The notes: generated by a model from the letters alone, not told the origin. DNA of 40,697 nucleotides from an uncultured Clostridia bacterium (GCA_947591785.1 CANQDK010000010.1:1-40697); one strand, 5' to 3'; positions 16,072-24,684 are shown, counted from the stretch's first letter. Numbers and translations: made by a program.

Positions 16072-18823
16072 TTTCTTTCCTCTTATGCACTTTTCTTATA
16101 AAAAGTTTTACTAACTCAAAATAAGGAATAATCAACAAAGCACTACCAACAGCCAAAAGCCATTGCCACCAATTTATTGTGGTAATTCCAAGTGCGATTT
16201 GAAGAGAAGGTAAAGGAACGATGACAATCAAAATCGTGAGCAAAAAAGAGCCTAAGAATGCCAAATTCAAGAATTTATTGTCAAATATTCTTCTGTTGAA
16301 CAAAGTTTCAGTTTGACTTTTAAGATTGAAAGCATGCAATTGTTCTGCAAGACATAGATAAACAAAGCAAACTGTTGTGACAACAGTAGGTTCAAGTTTA
16401 ACAACATAAGTGAGAACACTGAAAATTGTCAACATACAAACAGAAACAAAAACGGCTGACGAGAGAATGTTCACTCCCGCATCTCCTTTAAATAGACTGC
16501 CAGAATTTTTGATAGGCTTTCTCTTCATGATATCTTTTTCCGCTTTCTCAAAACCCAACGCAAGTCCAAGGAAAGTGTCAGAAACAAAATTAATCCAAAG
16601 CAATAAAGCTGGCGTAAAGAAAACTCCATCATGTGGTAAGAAAAGATAAATCACAGTAAGGGAAATCAATTCAGCAATTGAAGTTCCAAGAAGAAACATA
16701 AGAATTTTTAAAATTGTGCTGTAAATTCTTCTTCCTTCCTTAACAGCCCCAACAATTGTTGTGAAATTATCATCTGTTAAAATCATGTCTGCCGCTTCTT
16801 TTGTGACATCAGTGCCAGTTATTCCCATTCCAACACCTATATCAGCAGCTTTTATGCTTGGAGCATCATTCACACCATCGCCTGTCATAGCAACAATTTT
16901 GTCATGGCTTTTAAGGGCTTTCACAATTTTAACCTTGTTTTCAGGGCTGACACGAGCATAAACTTGATATTTCTCAACTATTTCGCAGAATTTTTCATCA
17001 TCAATTTGGTCAAGTTCACGCCCAGTTATGACTCCAGATTTACTTGTGCAAATTCCAAGTTCCTGTGCAATTGCAAAAGCGGTATCTTTATGGTCACCCG
17101 TAATCATAATAGTTGTTATACCAGCTTGCTTACATGTCTTGATTGCTTCCTTAACTTCTTCACGTGGTGGGTCAATCATTCCGACAAGTCCAAGAAAACA
17201 TAAATCATATTCTGTGTTTTGAGAAGTTGGATTTGAAACTTTATCCACAGTTTTACATGCAAAAGCAAGATTTCTCAGTGCCTTAGATGCGAATTCAGAA
17301 TTAACAGAAAGAATATGCTCTCTGTCAGCATTAGTCATTTTTCTTATTCTACCATTTTCAAGAACACGATTACAAAGATTCAAAATATTGTCAACTGCAC
17401 CTTTTGTGTAGGCATAAAACTTTCCATCAACTTCGTTAAATGTTGTCATAAGTTTTCGTTCACTATCAAAAGGAATTTCATTGACACGTTTAAATTTTCC
17501 TTCCAAATTCTCTTTGTTGAAGCCCATCTTATAGCCATAATGAACAAGAGCAATCTCTGTTGGGTCGCCAATAGATTCCAATTTGTCATCTTCAAAACGC
17601 ACTTTTGTGTCATTACATAAAAGCATACATCTTAGAAGTTGTTCCAAATTTTTGTCATTTGCAAAAGAATTATTCTCTTCAATTTGGTCCAAAGTCAAAA
17701 CATTTTCAACAGCACTACCCTGAACCTGCTCTTCTTTTTGAACCTTGTTTAATTCCGAGCAATTATCACCAAAAAAGAAAACTCTTTTAACAGTCATTTT
17801 GTTCAAAGTTAAAGTTCCAGTTTTGTCAGAACAAATCACTTCGGTGCTTCCCAGTGTTTCAACAGCAGGTAAAGTTTTCACAATAGCACGCTGTTCACTC
17901 ATTCTTTTCACACCCATGGATAGAGTAACTGTGTTGCACGCAGGCAGTCCCTCAGGAACAGCACAAACAGCGATTGCAATAGCAAGCGAGAATGAAGAGA
18001 AAACATCTTTAGTCATAAAAATTTCAACAATAAAAACTGCAAGACAAATAATCAACACAATTAGCGTTATTATTATGCTTGTTTTCTTTATTCTTTTTGT
18101 TAAAGGAGTCACCGTGTTATCCATTTCGTTTAAAGCGGAAGCGATTTTTCCAATTTCGGTGTTCATTCCGCAAGCAACAACAACTCCAACACCTCTACCA
18201 TAAGAAACAACGCTGCCCATGTATGCCATATTAACTCTATCACCAAGTACAGAATTTTCTGGTAGTAAGGTGTTTGCATCTTTTTCAACAGGAACACTTT
18301 CTCCTGTTAATGCACTTTCTTCAATTTTAAGGGAATTTGTTTCAATCAATCTTAAATCAGCAGGAATAATATCTCCCGCCTCCAAAATCACAATATCGCC
18401 CAAAACAAGTTCTTCACTTTTTATTTTGCATGAACGCTTATTACGAACAACCTTACAAAAAGGTTTTGTCATATTTTTTAAAGCATCCATAGCTTTTTCG
18501 CTTTTTCTTTCTTGTAAAAAGCCAACCAACGCATTAAAGATAACAACAAAGAAAATGATGCCAGCATCAATAAATTCACTGGTTGTTCCCTCAATCGCAC
18601 CAATAATAACACTGACGATGCAACTAACAATAAGAACGACAATAAGAATATCTTTAAATTGTTCCAAAAATTTTAAAAATGGACTTTTTCTCTTTTTTTC
18701 AGCAAGTGCGTTTTTACCATTTTTTTCAAGCCTGCTTTTTGCCTCTGCATGAGAAAGTCCTTGCAAAGAAGTTTGCAAATTTTCAAAGGTTTGTTCAACT
18801 GTTTGCGATTGAAATTTATCCAT
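16055..18823 (-). CDS. P-type Ca2+-transporting ATPase (type II)
   Basis: A 922-residue ion pump with the full P-type set: TGES (173-176, actuator), PEGLPA in M4 (290-295), the phosphorylated Asp in CSDKTGTLT (333), KGA in the nucleotide domain (about 474), DPPR (551) and TGDGVNDAP (647-655). Cation-site residues like those of SERCA are present: a Glu in M5 (GTSIAELI), Asn and Asp in M6 (WINFVSD) and a Glu in M8 (LAEQLHAFN). It probably exports Ca2+; Mn2+ or another ion is possible. The promoter TTGAAA-16-TATAAT puts the transcript start 2-4 bases before the ATG, and there is no ribosome site. An MFS-like gene overlaps its end. Confidence 0.92.
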   Translation of the reverse strand: MDKFQSQTVEQTFENLQTSLQGLSHAEAKSRLEKNGKNALAEKKRKSPFLKFLEQFKDILIVVLIVSCIVSVIIGAIEGTTSEFIDAGIIFFVVIFNALVGFLQERKSEKAMDALKNMTKPFCKVVRNKRSCKIKSEELVLGDIVILEAGDIIPADLRLIETNSLKIEESALTGESVPVEKDANTLLPENSVLGDRVNMAYMGSVVSYGRGVGVVVACGMNTEIGKIASALNEMDNTVTPLTKRIKKTSIIITLIVLIICLAVFIVEIFMTKDVFSSFSLAIAIAVCAVPEGLPACNTVTLSMGVKRMSEQRAIVKTLPAVETLGSTEVICSDKTGTLTLNKMTVKRVFFFGDNCSELNKVQKEEQVQGSAVENVLTLDQIEENNSFANDKNLEQLLRCMLLCNDTKVRFEDDKLESIGDPTEIALVHYGYKMGFNKENLEGKFKRVNEIPFDSERKLMTTFNEVDGKFYAYTKGAVDNILNLCNRVLENGRIRKMTNADREHILSVNSEFASKALRNLAFACKTVDKVSNPTSQNTEYDLCFLGLVGMIDPPREEVKEAIKTCKQAGITTIMITGDHKDTAFAIAQELGICTSKSGVITGRELDQIDDEKFCEIVEKYQVYARVSPENKVKIVKALKSHDKIVAMTGDGVNDAPSIKAADIGVGMGITGTDVTKEAADMILTDDNFTTIVGAVKEGRRIYSTILKILMFLLGTSIAELISLTVIYLFLPHDGVFFTPALLLWINFVSDTFLGLALGFEKAEKDIMKRKPIKNSGSLFKGDAGVNILSSAVFVSVCMLTIFSVLTYVVKLEPTVVTTVCFVYLCLAEQLHAFNLKSQTETLFNRRIFDNKFLNLAFLGSFLLTILIVIVPLPSLQIALGITTINWWQWLLAVGSALLIIPYFELVKLFIRKVHKRKENDKEN

Positions 18824-18832
18824 TATTATGTT

Positions 18833-18860
18833 ATTATATCAATAAATATTTTTTTTTCAA
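18833..18860 (-). promoter_or_regulatory. Ca2+-ATPase promoter, near-leaderless
   Basis: On the minus strand TTGAAA (18855-18860), 16 bases, TATAAT (18833-18838), with an extended TG. Only 9 bases separate the -10 from the ATG at 18823. Confidence 0.6.
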
Positions 18861-19025
18861 ACATTTTGTAACAAATTTAATCTAAATAAACAAATTTTTT
18901 TTAATCTAAGGATTATCAAGTTTAAGAGCAAATTTGATTTTTCACAAAAAAAATCAAAAAGCTGATAAAACTTTGATTGAAATTATCATTCAAACTGATA
19001 ATGTTAAAAATGGTAAGTCACAATT

Positions 19026-19138
19026 AAAAAAAAGAAGATGATGAACATCTTCTTCTTTGAAAGAAACCCGCGTGGCAGTGGTTTAACACCCACAAAGTAA
19101 TTACTGATTGGGACTGAAGTCCTTTTCACCAAACTTTC
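19026..19138 (-). ncRNA. unassigned structured small RNA, about 113 bases
   Basis: This stretch is visibly richer in G and C than its surroundings and has no open frame. It is bracketed by a consensus promoter and a terminator on the same strand. The predicted RNA starts near GAAAGTTTGGTG. Its 5' GAAAG can pair with CTTTC just before the terminator. Inside are small hairpins GGAC-TTCA-GTCC, AGT-AATT-ACT and AAACC...GGTTT. The terminator is a 9-bp stem (19046-19054 with 19032-19040) followed by eight T. It does not match 6S RNA, SRP RNA, a T-box or riboswitch cores that I know. It could be a stand-alone regulator, or less likely a leader of the Ca2+-ATPase gene 200 bases downstream, which has its own promoter. 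Confidence 0.7.
19032..19054 (-). terminator. terminator of the small RNA
   Basis: AAGAAGATG (minus strand, 19054-19046) pairs with CATCTTCTT (19040-19032) around a 5-base loop. The T-run extends to 19026. Confidence 0.85.
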
Positions 19139-19144
19139 ATACTC

Positions 19145-19173
19145 ATTTTAAAACAAAGCACCAAAAATGTCAA
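19145..19173 (-). promoter_or_regulatory. consensus promoter of the small RNA
   Basis: On the minus strand TTGACA (19168-19173), 17 bases, TAAAAT (19145-19150). The expected start is near 19138. It is among the closest matches to consensus in the window. Confidence 0.8.
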
Positions 19174-19239
19174 TACTTTGACAAAAAATTTAAAAAAGGA
19201 GAGAAAAACAATGCATTAATAACACAAAAGTTGAAATAA

Positions 19240-19260
19240 AAAACCACCATTAAAGGTGGC
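19240..19260 (-). terminator. terminator of the coiled-coil protein gene
   Basis: On the minus strand CCACC (19259-19255) pairs with GGTGG (19248-19244), followed by six T. It lies 13 bases past the stop codon. Confidence 0.8.
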
Positions 19261-19272
19261 TTTATTTTTAAA

Positions 19273-20358
19273 TTAGTCATTATTATCTTGCTCAGATTCA
19301 ATTCTTTCAATTTCTGCTCTATAAAAATCAATATCTTTCTTGAGTTCATCATTTCTTCTGCTAAGAACATTATACATTTTTTCAAGAAGAGGATATCTTT
19401 CTTCATTCTTCTTCATAACTTCTTCGCAATGTTGAACTGAAAGTTTAAGTCCATCTAAGAGATCCAAATCTTCAGCAAGTTTCTTTGCTTTCTCTTCATC
19501 AATGTCTGCATAGTTGTTTACGCCATAAAGCAAAACTTTTTGTTTCGCAACAAGAGCTTCTTTTCTTCTAAGTTTTCTTTCATCGCGTTCATGTGTTGCC
19601 CAAACTCTACGAAGAGGTGTGTATTCTTTTTTGCATTGCTTAAATTCTTTCTCAGTAACTCTCAAGTTTTCTTCAGCATCAGCAAGTCTTGCTTTAAGTT
19701 CGTCAAGTGAAAGATTTTGAACAACAGTTGTTGTGACAACTTCTCTAACTGGTTCAGCTTTCTGTTCAGCAAGATTACGCTTTGCTTCTTCAAGTTCTTT
19801 AACCATTGTTTCATATCTGGCTTTTTCATTCGCAAGAGCTTCTCTTTCATCAGCAAGAGCATCAACTGGTTCTTCATTAACTTTTTCTTCAACTGTTGTT
19901 TCTTCAGCAGGCTCTTGCTCTTCTTCTTGCTTTTCTTCGTTTTCTTCCATTTCAGCCTGCATTCTGCGAATAAGTTCTTGACGTCTTGCTTCCAAATATG
20001 CTCTTCTTTCTGCATTTGCACGTTCTTCTTCATCAACTTCCGCTTGAGCTGCAGCCTGTTCTTCTTGTGCTTTTTCTTCATTAACTTCAGTCACAACTGT
20101 TTCTTCAACAACTGTTTCTTCTTTTACAGGTTGTGCATCAATAGAGTAGTTGACAACGGACGCATTTTTATCGGATTTTTTGCTTTCAAGATTAAGAGGT
20201 TCATCAGCAGAATCCTTTCGAGTAATTGCAGAAACAGCCTCCCACAAGAAATACAAAATCAAAGCACCTGCAACAACAACGCCAATGATAATAAAAATAT
20301 CCAAAATCAAGGCATCTGTGTTCAAGTTTGATGGTGCATTTAAAAGAGATTTAAACAT
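19273..20358 (-). CDS. membrane-anchored coiled-coil protein, unknown
   Basis: A 361-residue protein. One membrane segment (about residues 18-43) is near the N terminus. A Glu/Val-rich linker follows with repeated EETVV-like units (about 70-105). Then come long helical, charged stretches with heptad character (about 105-360), including EEERANAERRAYLEARRQ and ADEREALANEKARYE. It is probably a cytoplasmic rod tethered to the membrane. I do not recognise a family; it could be a scaffold or division/envelope-associated protein. AAGGAAGG lies about 9 bases before the ATG. It follows the tmRNA gene and has a strong terminator. Confidence 0.75.
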   Translation of the reverse strand: MFKSLLNAPSNLNTDALILDIFIIIGVVVAGALILYFLWEAVSAITRKDSADEPLNLESKKSDKNASVVNYSIDAQPVKEETVVEETVVTEVNEEKAQEEQAAAQAEVDEEERANAERRAYLEARRQELIRRMQAEMEENEEKQEEEQEPAEETTVEEKVNEEPVDALADEREALANEKARYETMVKELEEAKRNLAEQKAEPVREVVTTTVVQNLSLDELKARLADAEENLRVTEKEFKQCKKEYTPLRRVWATHERDERKLRRKEALVAKQKVLLYGVNNYADIDEEKAKKLAEDLDLLDGLKLSVQHCEEVMKKNEERYPLLEKMYNVLSRRNDELKKDIDFYRAEIERIESEQDNND

Positions 20359-20460
20359 AGCAATTTACCTTCCTTTTTCATCTTTTTGATTTCTCAAAAA
20401 TTTACAATTTGTGATTTTTTCACAGTTTTGTGTTGAAGTTCAAGTCAAACAGTTCAGATT

Positions 20461-20855
20461 TGGTGGAGACGGAGGGAATTGAACCCTCGTCCGAAAATAA
20501 AACCAAACACTTTTCTACACGCTTAGTTTATGATTAAATTTCATTTTTAAATCACTCATAAACAAGTTTTAAAAACTATCCTTTAAAATTTTTTGTGGCT
20601 ATAAAGGAAATTCACACACAAAGTTTTGCCAGATTTGATGCTCAATCTTTCAGTCGGCAACACTGAAAGCGAACAGATTGAAATTTTCAATCAAGATTTG
20701 TCATTTCAAACTTAGGCAGCAACTGCTGATGTGTTGAATGAAACAACATTGTTATTGTTTGCGTTTATTCGCTTGTTCCTGTTTTAGGTGTTGGGACTCC
20801 ACCGCATGCTTTACATATTCAGTTTTCTATTTCCGTCGAAACCAAAATCGTCCCC
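20461..20855 (-). ncRNA. ssrA: transfer-messenger RNA (tmRNA)
   Basis: About 395 bases. The 5' end GGGGACG pairs with CGTCTCC next to the encoded ACCA, giving a tRNA-like acceptor stem with the G3-U70 pair that alanyl-tRNA synthetase recognises. The T-arm contains GGGTTCAATTCCC. The tag frame begins at the resume codon GCA (20762) and ends at TAA (20714-20712). It encodes ANNNNVVSFNTSAVAA, which ends in the hydrophobic Ala-rich degradation signal. tmRNA rescues stalled ribosomes with SmpB, whose gene lies 92 bases upstream. I see no separate promoter, so it is probably cut from the smpB transcript. Confidence 0.95.
20712..20762 (-). other. tmRNA tag-peptide reading frame
   Basis: Seventeen codons including the stop, giving the 16-residue tag ANNNNVVSFNTSAVAA. 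It is unusually Asn-rich, but ends AVAA much as the common ALAA does. Confidence 0.88.
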
Positions 20856-20947
20856 CTGCACAAAGGAACAACAACCAAAATAGATTAGTTCTGTTTCTTG
20901 TGGCATACTTCAAAAACAATGTTTTGATGGGCTTTGAATCAAAGTTG

Positions 20948-21388
20948 TCAAATTGATGACCTTTCGATTTCTCTTTTGACAGACTTTTCTTTCAAAGATG
21001 CTCTTTTGTCGTAAAGTTTTTTGCCTTTTGCAAGACCAATCTCCACTTTCACGCGACCTTCATTATTGATGTATAATTTTGTCGCGATGATTGTGCAACC
21101 TTTTTCTTTCACCATACGTTCAAACTTTTGAATTTCGCTTCTGTTAAGAAGCAATTTCCTTGTTCGCCTTTCGTCTGGTTTGAAAGAAGAGGTTTTTTCA
21201 TAAGGTTTGATGTATGCATTTTTGAGGAACATTTCACCATTCTTAATTTGCACAAAACTGTCCAACAAACTTGCTCCGCCAGCCCTTACAGATTTGACTT
21301 CACAACCTTCCAAAACAATTCCAGCCTCAACCAAGTCTGAAACGAAGTAATCAAAAAATGCTTTTTTATTGTTTGATATGACCTTCAT
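20948..21388 (-). CDS. smpB: SsrA-binding protein SmpB
   Basis: A 146-residue RNA-binding protein of normal length. It opens with NNKKAFFDYFVSDLVEAGIVLEGCEVKSVRAG, the typical SmpB beta-barrel entry, and ends with the basic tail KKLYDKRASLKEKSVKREIERS that enters the mRNA channel. It binds the tRNA-like part of tmRNA and brings it to stalled ribosomes. The gene lies between rnr and ssrA on the same strand, the usual Bacillota order. The promoter TTGAAA-17-TATAAT abuts the ribosome site, so the leader may be only 4-5 bases. Confidence 0.96.
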   Translation of the reverse strand: MKVISNNKKAFFDYFVSDLVEAGIVLEGCEVKSVRAGGASLLDSFVQIKNGEMFLKNAYIKPYEKTSSFKPDERRTRKLLLNRSEIQKFERMVKEKGCTIIATKLYINNEGRVKVEIGLAKGKKLYDKRASLKEKSVKREIERSSI

Positions 21389-21398
21389 TTCCTCTCCT

Positions 21399-21427
21399 AT
21401 TATAACACTATTATTTTAATATTTCAA
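21399..21427 (-). promoter_or_regulatory. smpB-ssrA promoter
   Basis: On the minus strand TTGAAA (21422-21427), 17 bases, TATAAT (21399-21404), with an extended TG. AGGAGAGG begins directly after the -10, so part of the ribosome site may lie upstream of the transcript start. Confidence 0.7.
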
Positions 21428-21613
21428 TAGTCTTTTCAAAAAAAATCATAAAATTTTCAATTTTTTTTAGTTTTTTTCAAAAATTTTGGCACTTTTTAGC
21501 AATTTTTATCAAAAATAGGGCATCAAAGACCAAAATTTTCTACTTTAAAATTACAAAAAAGGTTAATTTTTTATTTAAATTTTGTAAAAAAAGTGAAAAA
21601 AAGTGTTAATTTC

Positions 21614-23707
21614 TCAACTTTCAACCAATTTGAAATCAATATTACGAGTGTGCAAATTAACATTTGTAAGTTCAACATTCACCTTATCACCAATGGAATA
21701 TGTGTGAAAACCACCCTTAAGTTTCAACTGTTTTTCAAGGAAAAGATAAGCGTCTTGAGGTAAATCATCAATCTTAACAAGCCCTTCAACAGTGTTGTCA
21801 AGAGTAACAAAAATTCCAAAATTTGTCACTGAAGAGATTGATGCACTAAATTGTTCTCCAACCCTATCTTTCATGAGATATGCTTTCCACAAATCGTCAA
21901 CATCTCGTTCTGCCATATCAGCATTTCTTTCGCAAGAAGAAGATTGTTCTGCACTGTCAAAAGCAAATTCATCAAGCTCAATCATTCTCTCCTCTGGCAA
22001 TTTTCCGTTTTTGTGCAGCCACTCTTTGATAATTCTATGAATTGTCAAATCAGGATATCTCCTTATTGGCGAAGTGAAGTGGCAGTAGTCAACAAGAGCA
22101 AGTCCAAAATGTCCCAAATCTTTGTTTGAATATTTTGCTTTTTGCATGGAACGGAGAACAATCTTATTTACGACATCTTTTGTATTTAAATTTTCAACGT
22201 TATTTAAAATTTGCTGGAAATATTCTGGCACAATTGGTTCTGGAACAGCAGGATATTTCACACCAATTCCCTTTAGAAAGTCACAAACAGACAAAACTTT
22301 TTCTTTTGTTGGAGCTTCATGGATACGATAAACAAAAGGCACTCCTTTCGTGTGGAAATGTCGGGCTATTGTTTCATTTGCAAGAACCATGAAGTCTTCA
22401 ATAAGTCGATGTGCAGAATTTCTTTCTCTTCTTGTCAAATCAACAGCCATTCCGTTTTTGTCAAACACAAATTGCACTTCTGGTATATCCAAATCAAGTG
22501 CTCCGCGAAGAGTGGTATTTTTTTCCAAAATATCGCAAAGTTCACGCATTAAAAGGAAATCTTTTTGCAATTTTTCAGTCTTTTTATTTAATTTTTCTCC
22601 TTTGAGAGCATCGTAAACTTCGTCATAAGTCAGTCTTGCAACACTCTTTATCACACTTTCACAAATTTTATAATCGACAACTTTTCCAGAAAAATCAACT
22701 TTCATAATGCAAGAAAGAGTCAATCTTTCAACTCCCTCATTAAGAGAACAGATTCCATTAGACAAGCTCTTTGGAAGCATAGGAAGCACAGAAGTTGGAA
22801 AATAAACGCTTGTTCCACGCCTATATGCCTCTTCGTCAATCACACTACCCTGCGGAACATATTCTCCCACATCAGCAATATGCACTCCCAATTCATAAAA
22901 TTTATCAAACTTCTTTATGCTGACAGCATCATCAAGATCCTTTGCATCTGCTCCATCGATTGTGAAAATTGTTTCTTTTGTCAAATCAAGTCTGTTTTTC
23001 TTTTGTTCTTTAGAAATTGATGTTGGAATTTTTTTCTCTGCTTCAACAACCTGTGAAGGAAAATTTTCAAACAGCCTGTGTTCACGAATAATTGAAAGTT
23101 CCAAAGCCTTAACATCATCTTGAAAACCCAGAATTTCATCGACAACAGCTTTAACCTTGCTCTTATCAGAACGAATAATTTTTGCCAGAACTTTCATATT
23201 TTTAGAAATTTTCATTCCTGTCTTTTGAATTGGAATTTCATAACCAATTTTGTTATTATCTGGTTCAAGAAAGAAATTTCCACCAATAACATCAATTGTG
23301 CCAACCAAACTTTCAAGTTCTTTATAAATTGACACAACCTCGCCATCACAACCGTCATCATTTTGTGAAAGAATTTTAACAATAACACATTCTCCATCAA
23401 GGGCCCCAAAAGTTTTGTTAGCAGGTATAAAAATATCGTTTGAACGGCCATCAACTTTCACAAATCCAAAACCTTTTGCTGTGCCAAAAAATTCTCCCTT
23501 AACATATCCATGAGAAGGAATTGTGATAAATTTATTTTTTCTTATTTCAAAGACATCTCCATTTGAAACGAGAGAATAAAAGATTCTTTTTGTTTCATTT
23601 TCATCAATTTCAAGTGAGTTAGACAAAAAGAGAAATAGTTTGTCAACATTTGAGAAAACCAAACTATTTCCATCTAAAAGTTCTAAAATTTTCTTTCGAT
23701 TTGTCAT
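21614..23707 (-). CDS. rnr: exoribonuclease RNase R
   Basis: A 697-residue 3'-5' exoribonuclease that degrades structured RNA and, with tmRNA-SmpB, faulty messages. The order is an N-terminal winged helix (1-65), cold-shock domains (HGYVKGEFFGTAKGFGFVKV near 66), the RNB catalytic domain with FTIDGADAKDLDDAVSI (about 253) carrying the metal-binding aspartates, HFTSPIRRYPDL (about 565), and a C-terminal S1 domain (VGEQFSASISSVTNFGIFV). The long basic tail of the E. coli enzyme is nearly absent. It starts 9 bases after the secG stop, so they form an operon. Confidence 0.96.
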   Translation of the reverse strand: MTNRKKILELLDGNSLVFSNVDKLFLFLSNSLEIDENETKRIFYSLVSNGDVFEIRKNKFITIPSHGYVKGEFFGTAKGFGFVKVDGRSNDIFIPANKTFGALDGECVIVKILSQNDDGCDGEVVSIYKELESLVGTIDVIGGNFFLEPDNNKIGYEIPIQKTGMKISKNMKVLAKIIRSDKSKVKAVVDEILGFQDDVKALELSIIREHRLFENFPSQVVEAEKKIPTSISKEQKKNRLDLTKETIFTIDGADAKDLDDAVSIKKFDKFYELGVHIADVGEYVPQGSVIDEEAYRRGTSVYFPTSVLPMLPKSLSNGICSLNEGVERLTLSCIMKVDFSGKVVDYKICESVIKSVARLTYDEVYDALKGEKLNKKTEKLQKDFLLMRELCDILEKNTTLRGALDLDIPEVQFVFDKNGMAVDLTRRERNSAHRLIEDFMVLANETIARHFHTKGVPFVYRIHEAPTKEKVLSVCDFLKGIGVKYPAVPEPIVPEYFQQILNNVENLNTKDVVNKIVLRSMQKAKYSNKDLGHFGLALVDYCHFTSPIRRYPDLTIHRIIKEWLHKNGKLPEERMIELDEFAFDSAEQSSSCERNADMAERDVDDLWKAYLMKDRVGEQFSASISSVTNFGIFVTLDNTVEGLVKIDDLPQDAYLFLEKQLKLKGGFHTYSIGDKVNVELTNVNLHTRNIDFKLVES

Positions 23708-23716
23708 TTAAACACC

Positions 23717-24040
23717 TTATGCGTGTGGATAAACCAAAATTGTGACAAAATAAAGAATAACACAAACAACAGCTATACATGAAAAAATAATGGTTATAAG
23801 TCGCAATTTTCCATCACGAGAACCACCCTTATTTTTTGAATAATAGCTTTCTTGCTGTCCAGTTATGACATCTGTATTATTTGAATCCTCATTTTGAAAA
23901 AGTGTTGTGACAATAATTATAATTGCAGAAAGCACAACCAAACAAAAAAGAACAATTCTTATAATAGGAAAAGAATTTGAAATCCAAGGTGCAACAACAG
24001 AAACATTAGCATCGTCAAGTAAAGTTCCAAACATAAACAT
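23717..24040 (-). CDS. secG: preprotein translocase subunit SecG
   Basis: A 107-residue protein with two membrane helices (about 27-46 and 81-103). A polar loop between them has TLFQNEDSNNTDVITG and a Gly-rich KNKGGSRDGK stretch, as in SecG. SecG assists the SecYE channel in protein export. The N-terminal 25 residues are longer than usual. The position directly upstream of rnr-smpB-ssrA matches the conserved Bacillota order and supports the call. AAGGAG precedes the ATG. Confidence 0.88.
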   Translation of the reverse strand: MFMFGTLLDDANVSVVAPWISNSFPIIRIVLFCLVVLSAIIIIVTTLFQNEDSNNTDVITGQQESYYSKNKGGSRDGKLRLITIIFSCIAVVCVILYFVTILVYPHA

Positions 24041-24076
24041 TCAACTCCTTAAAAAATAAACAAATGTAAATTAATC

Positions 24077-24319
24077 TCATGTAAATCGTGCAGCAGAGAA
24101 CAAGGCAATAAGTCCAACACAAATCAAACATCCAACCAAAGTTGCCCATTTGAAAGGTTTTTTATCTTTATGATATTTATCTCCCTTAAAAAATGCAAGG
24201 ATTCCCATCATAGCCAGAATACCAAGTCCACACATAACAATAATATAAGTTACATCAGACCAACCCACAGAAACCCAAGCAGAAAAATCATCCCAAACGC
24301 TTAAAAACATTGACCTCAT
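24077..24319 (-). CDS. small membrane protein upstream of secG
   Basis: An 80-residue protein with two membrane helices (about 24-42 and 58-77) joined by the basic loop KGDKYHKDKKPFK. I do not recognise it. The start is the ATG at 24319-24317, with AAGGAG 5 bases upstream; a longer GTG frame would overlap that site. It is the first gene after the promoter at 24338-24366 and lies 36 bases before secG, so it is probably co-transcribed with secG and rnr. Confidence 0.7.
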   Translation of the reverse strand: MRSMFLSVWDDFSAWVSVGWSDVTYIIVMCGLGILAMMGILAFFKGDKYHKDKKPFKWATLVGCLICVGLIALFSAARFT

Positions 24320-24337
24320 AAGCACTCCTTCTTGAAT

Positions 24338-24366
24338 ATATTAACACATTTGAAAGAAGAAAACAA
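24338..24366 (-). promoter_or_regulatory. promoter of the secG-rnr operon
   Basis: On the minus strand TTGTTT (24361-24366), 17 bases, TAATAT (24338-24343), with an extended TG. Confidence 0.55.
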
Positions 24367-24605
24367 CTCTTTTAATAAAATTTGAATGAAAATTTTTAAA
24401 GTTTTTCTCAAAAATCCTTTAAAATTAAAAAATTAAGCGGTTTTTATCTCAATTTACAATAAAAATTTATAGACTTTACTAAGAATTTAAAAGTCACCGA
24501 TAAAATTGAAAAATTTTGATTCTGTAAATTTTTTGTAAATTTAATGTTCTTAAAAAGTTATTTATTGTTTTTTCTAAAAATTTCAAAAAAAACAATCGTT
24601 AAAGT
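24367..24605. other. AT-rich divergent intergenic region
   Basis: This lies between the divergent secG-operon and pyruvate kinase promoters. It holds runs of A and T with no open frame, hairpin or repeat that I can support. Confidence 0.5.
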
Positions 24606-24634
24606 TTGCCATTTTAACTAAAAATTGCTATTAT
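24606..24634 (+). promoter_or_regulatory. pyruvate kinase promoter
   Basis: TTGCCA (24606-24611), 17 bases, TATTAT (24629-24634). A TATAAT also lies 3 bases further on. The leader is about 45 bases, with GGAG before the ATG. Confidence 0.5.
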
Positions 24635-24684
24635 AATATGTAGAATATCTATCAATAATTTGGATTAAAGGAAGTGGAGAGAAA

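Noticed and set aside
19060..19130. T-box or cobalamin-like core within the small RNA (CCACTGCCACGCGGG)
   Set aside because: The resemblance is a few bases; the tRNA-end-pairing TGGN bulge and the other conserved elements are missing.
19662..20331. Lys-rich and Phe/Cys-rich frames within the coiled-coil gene
   Set aside because: They are out-of-frame readings of the Glu-rich repeats; the coiled-coil frame has the ribosome site and membrane anchor.
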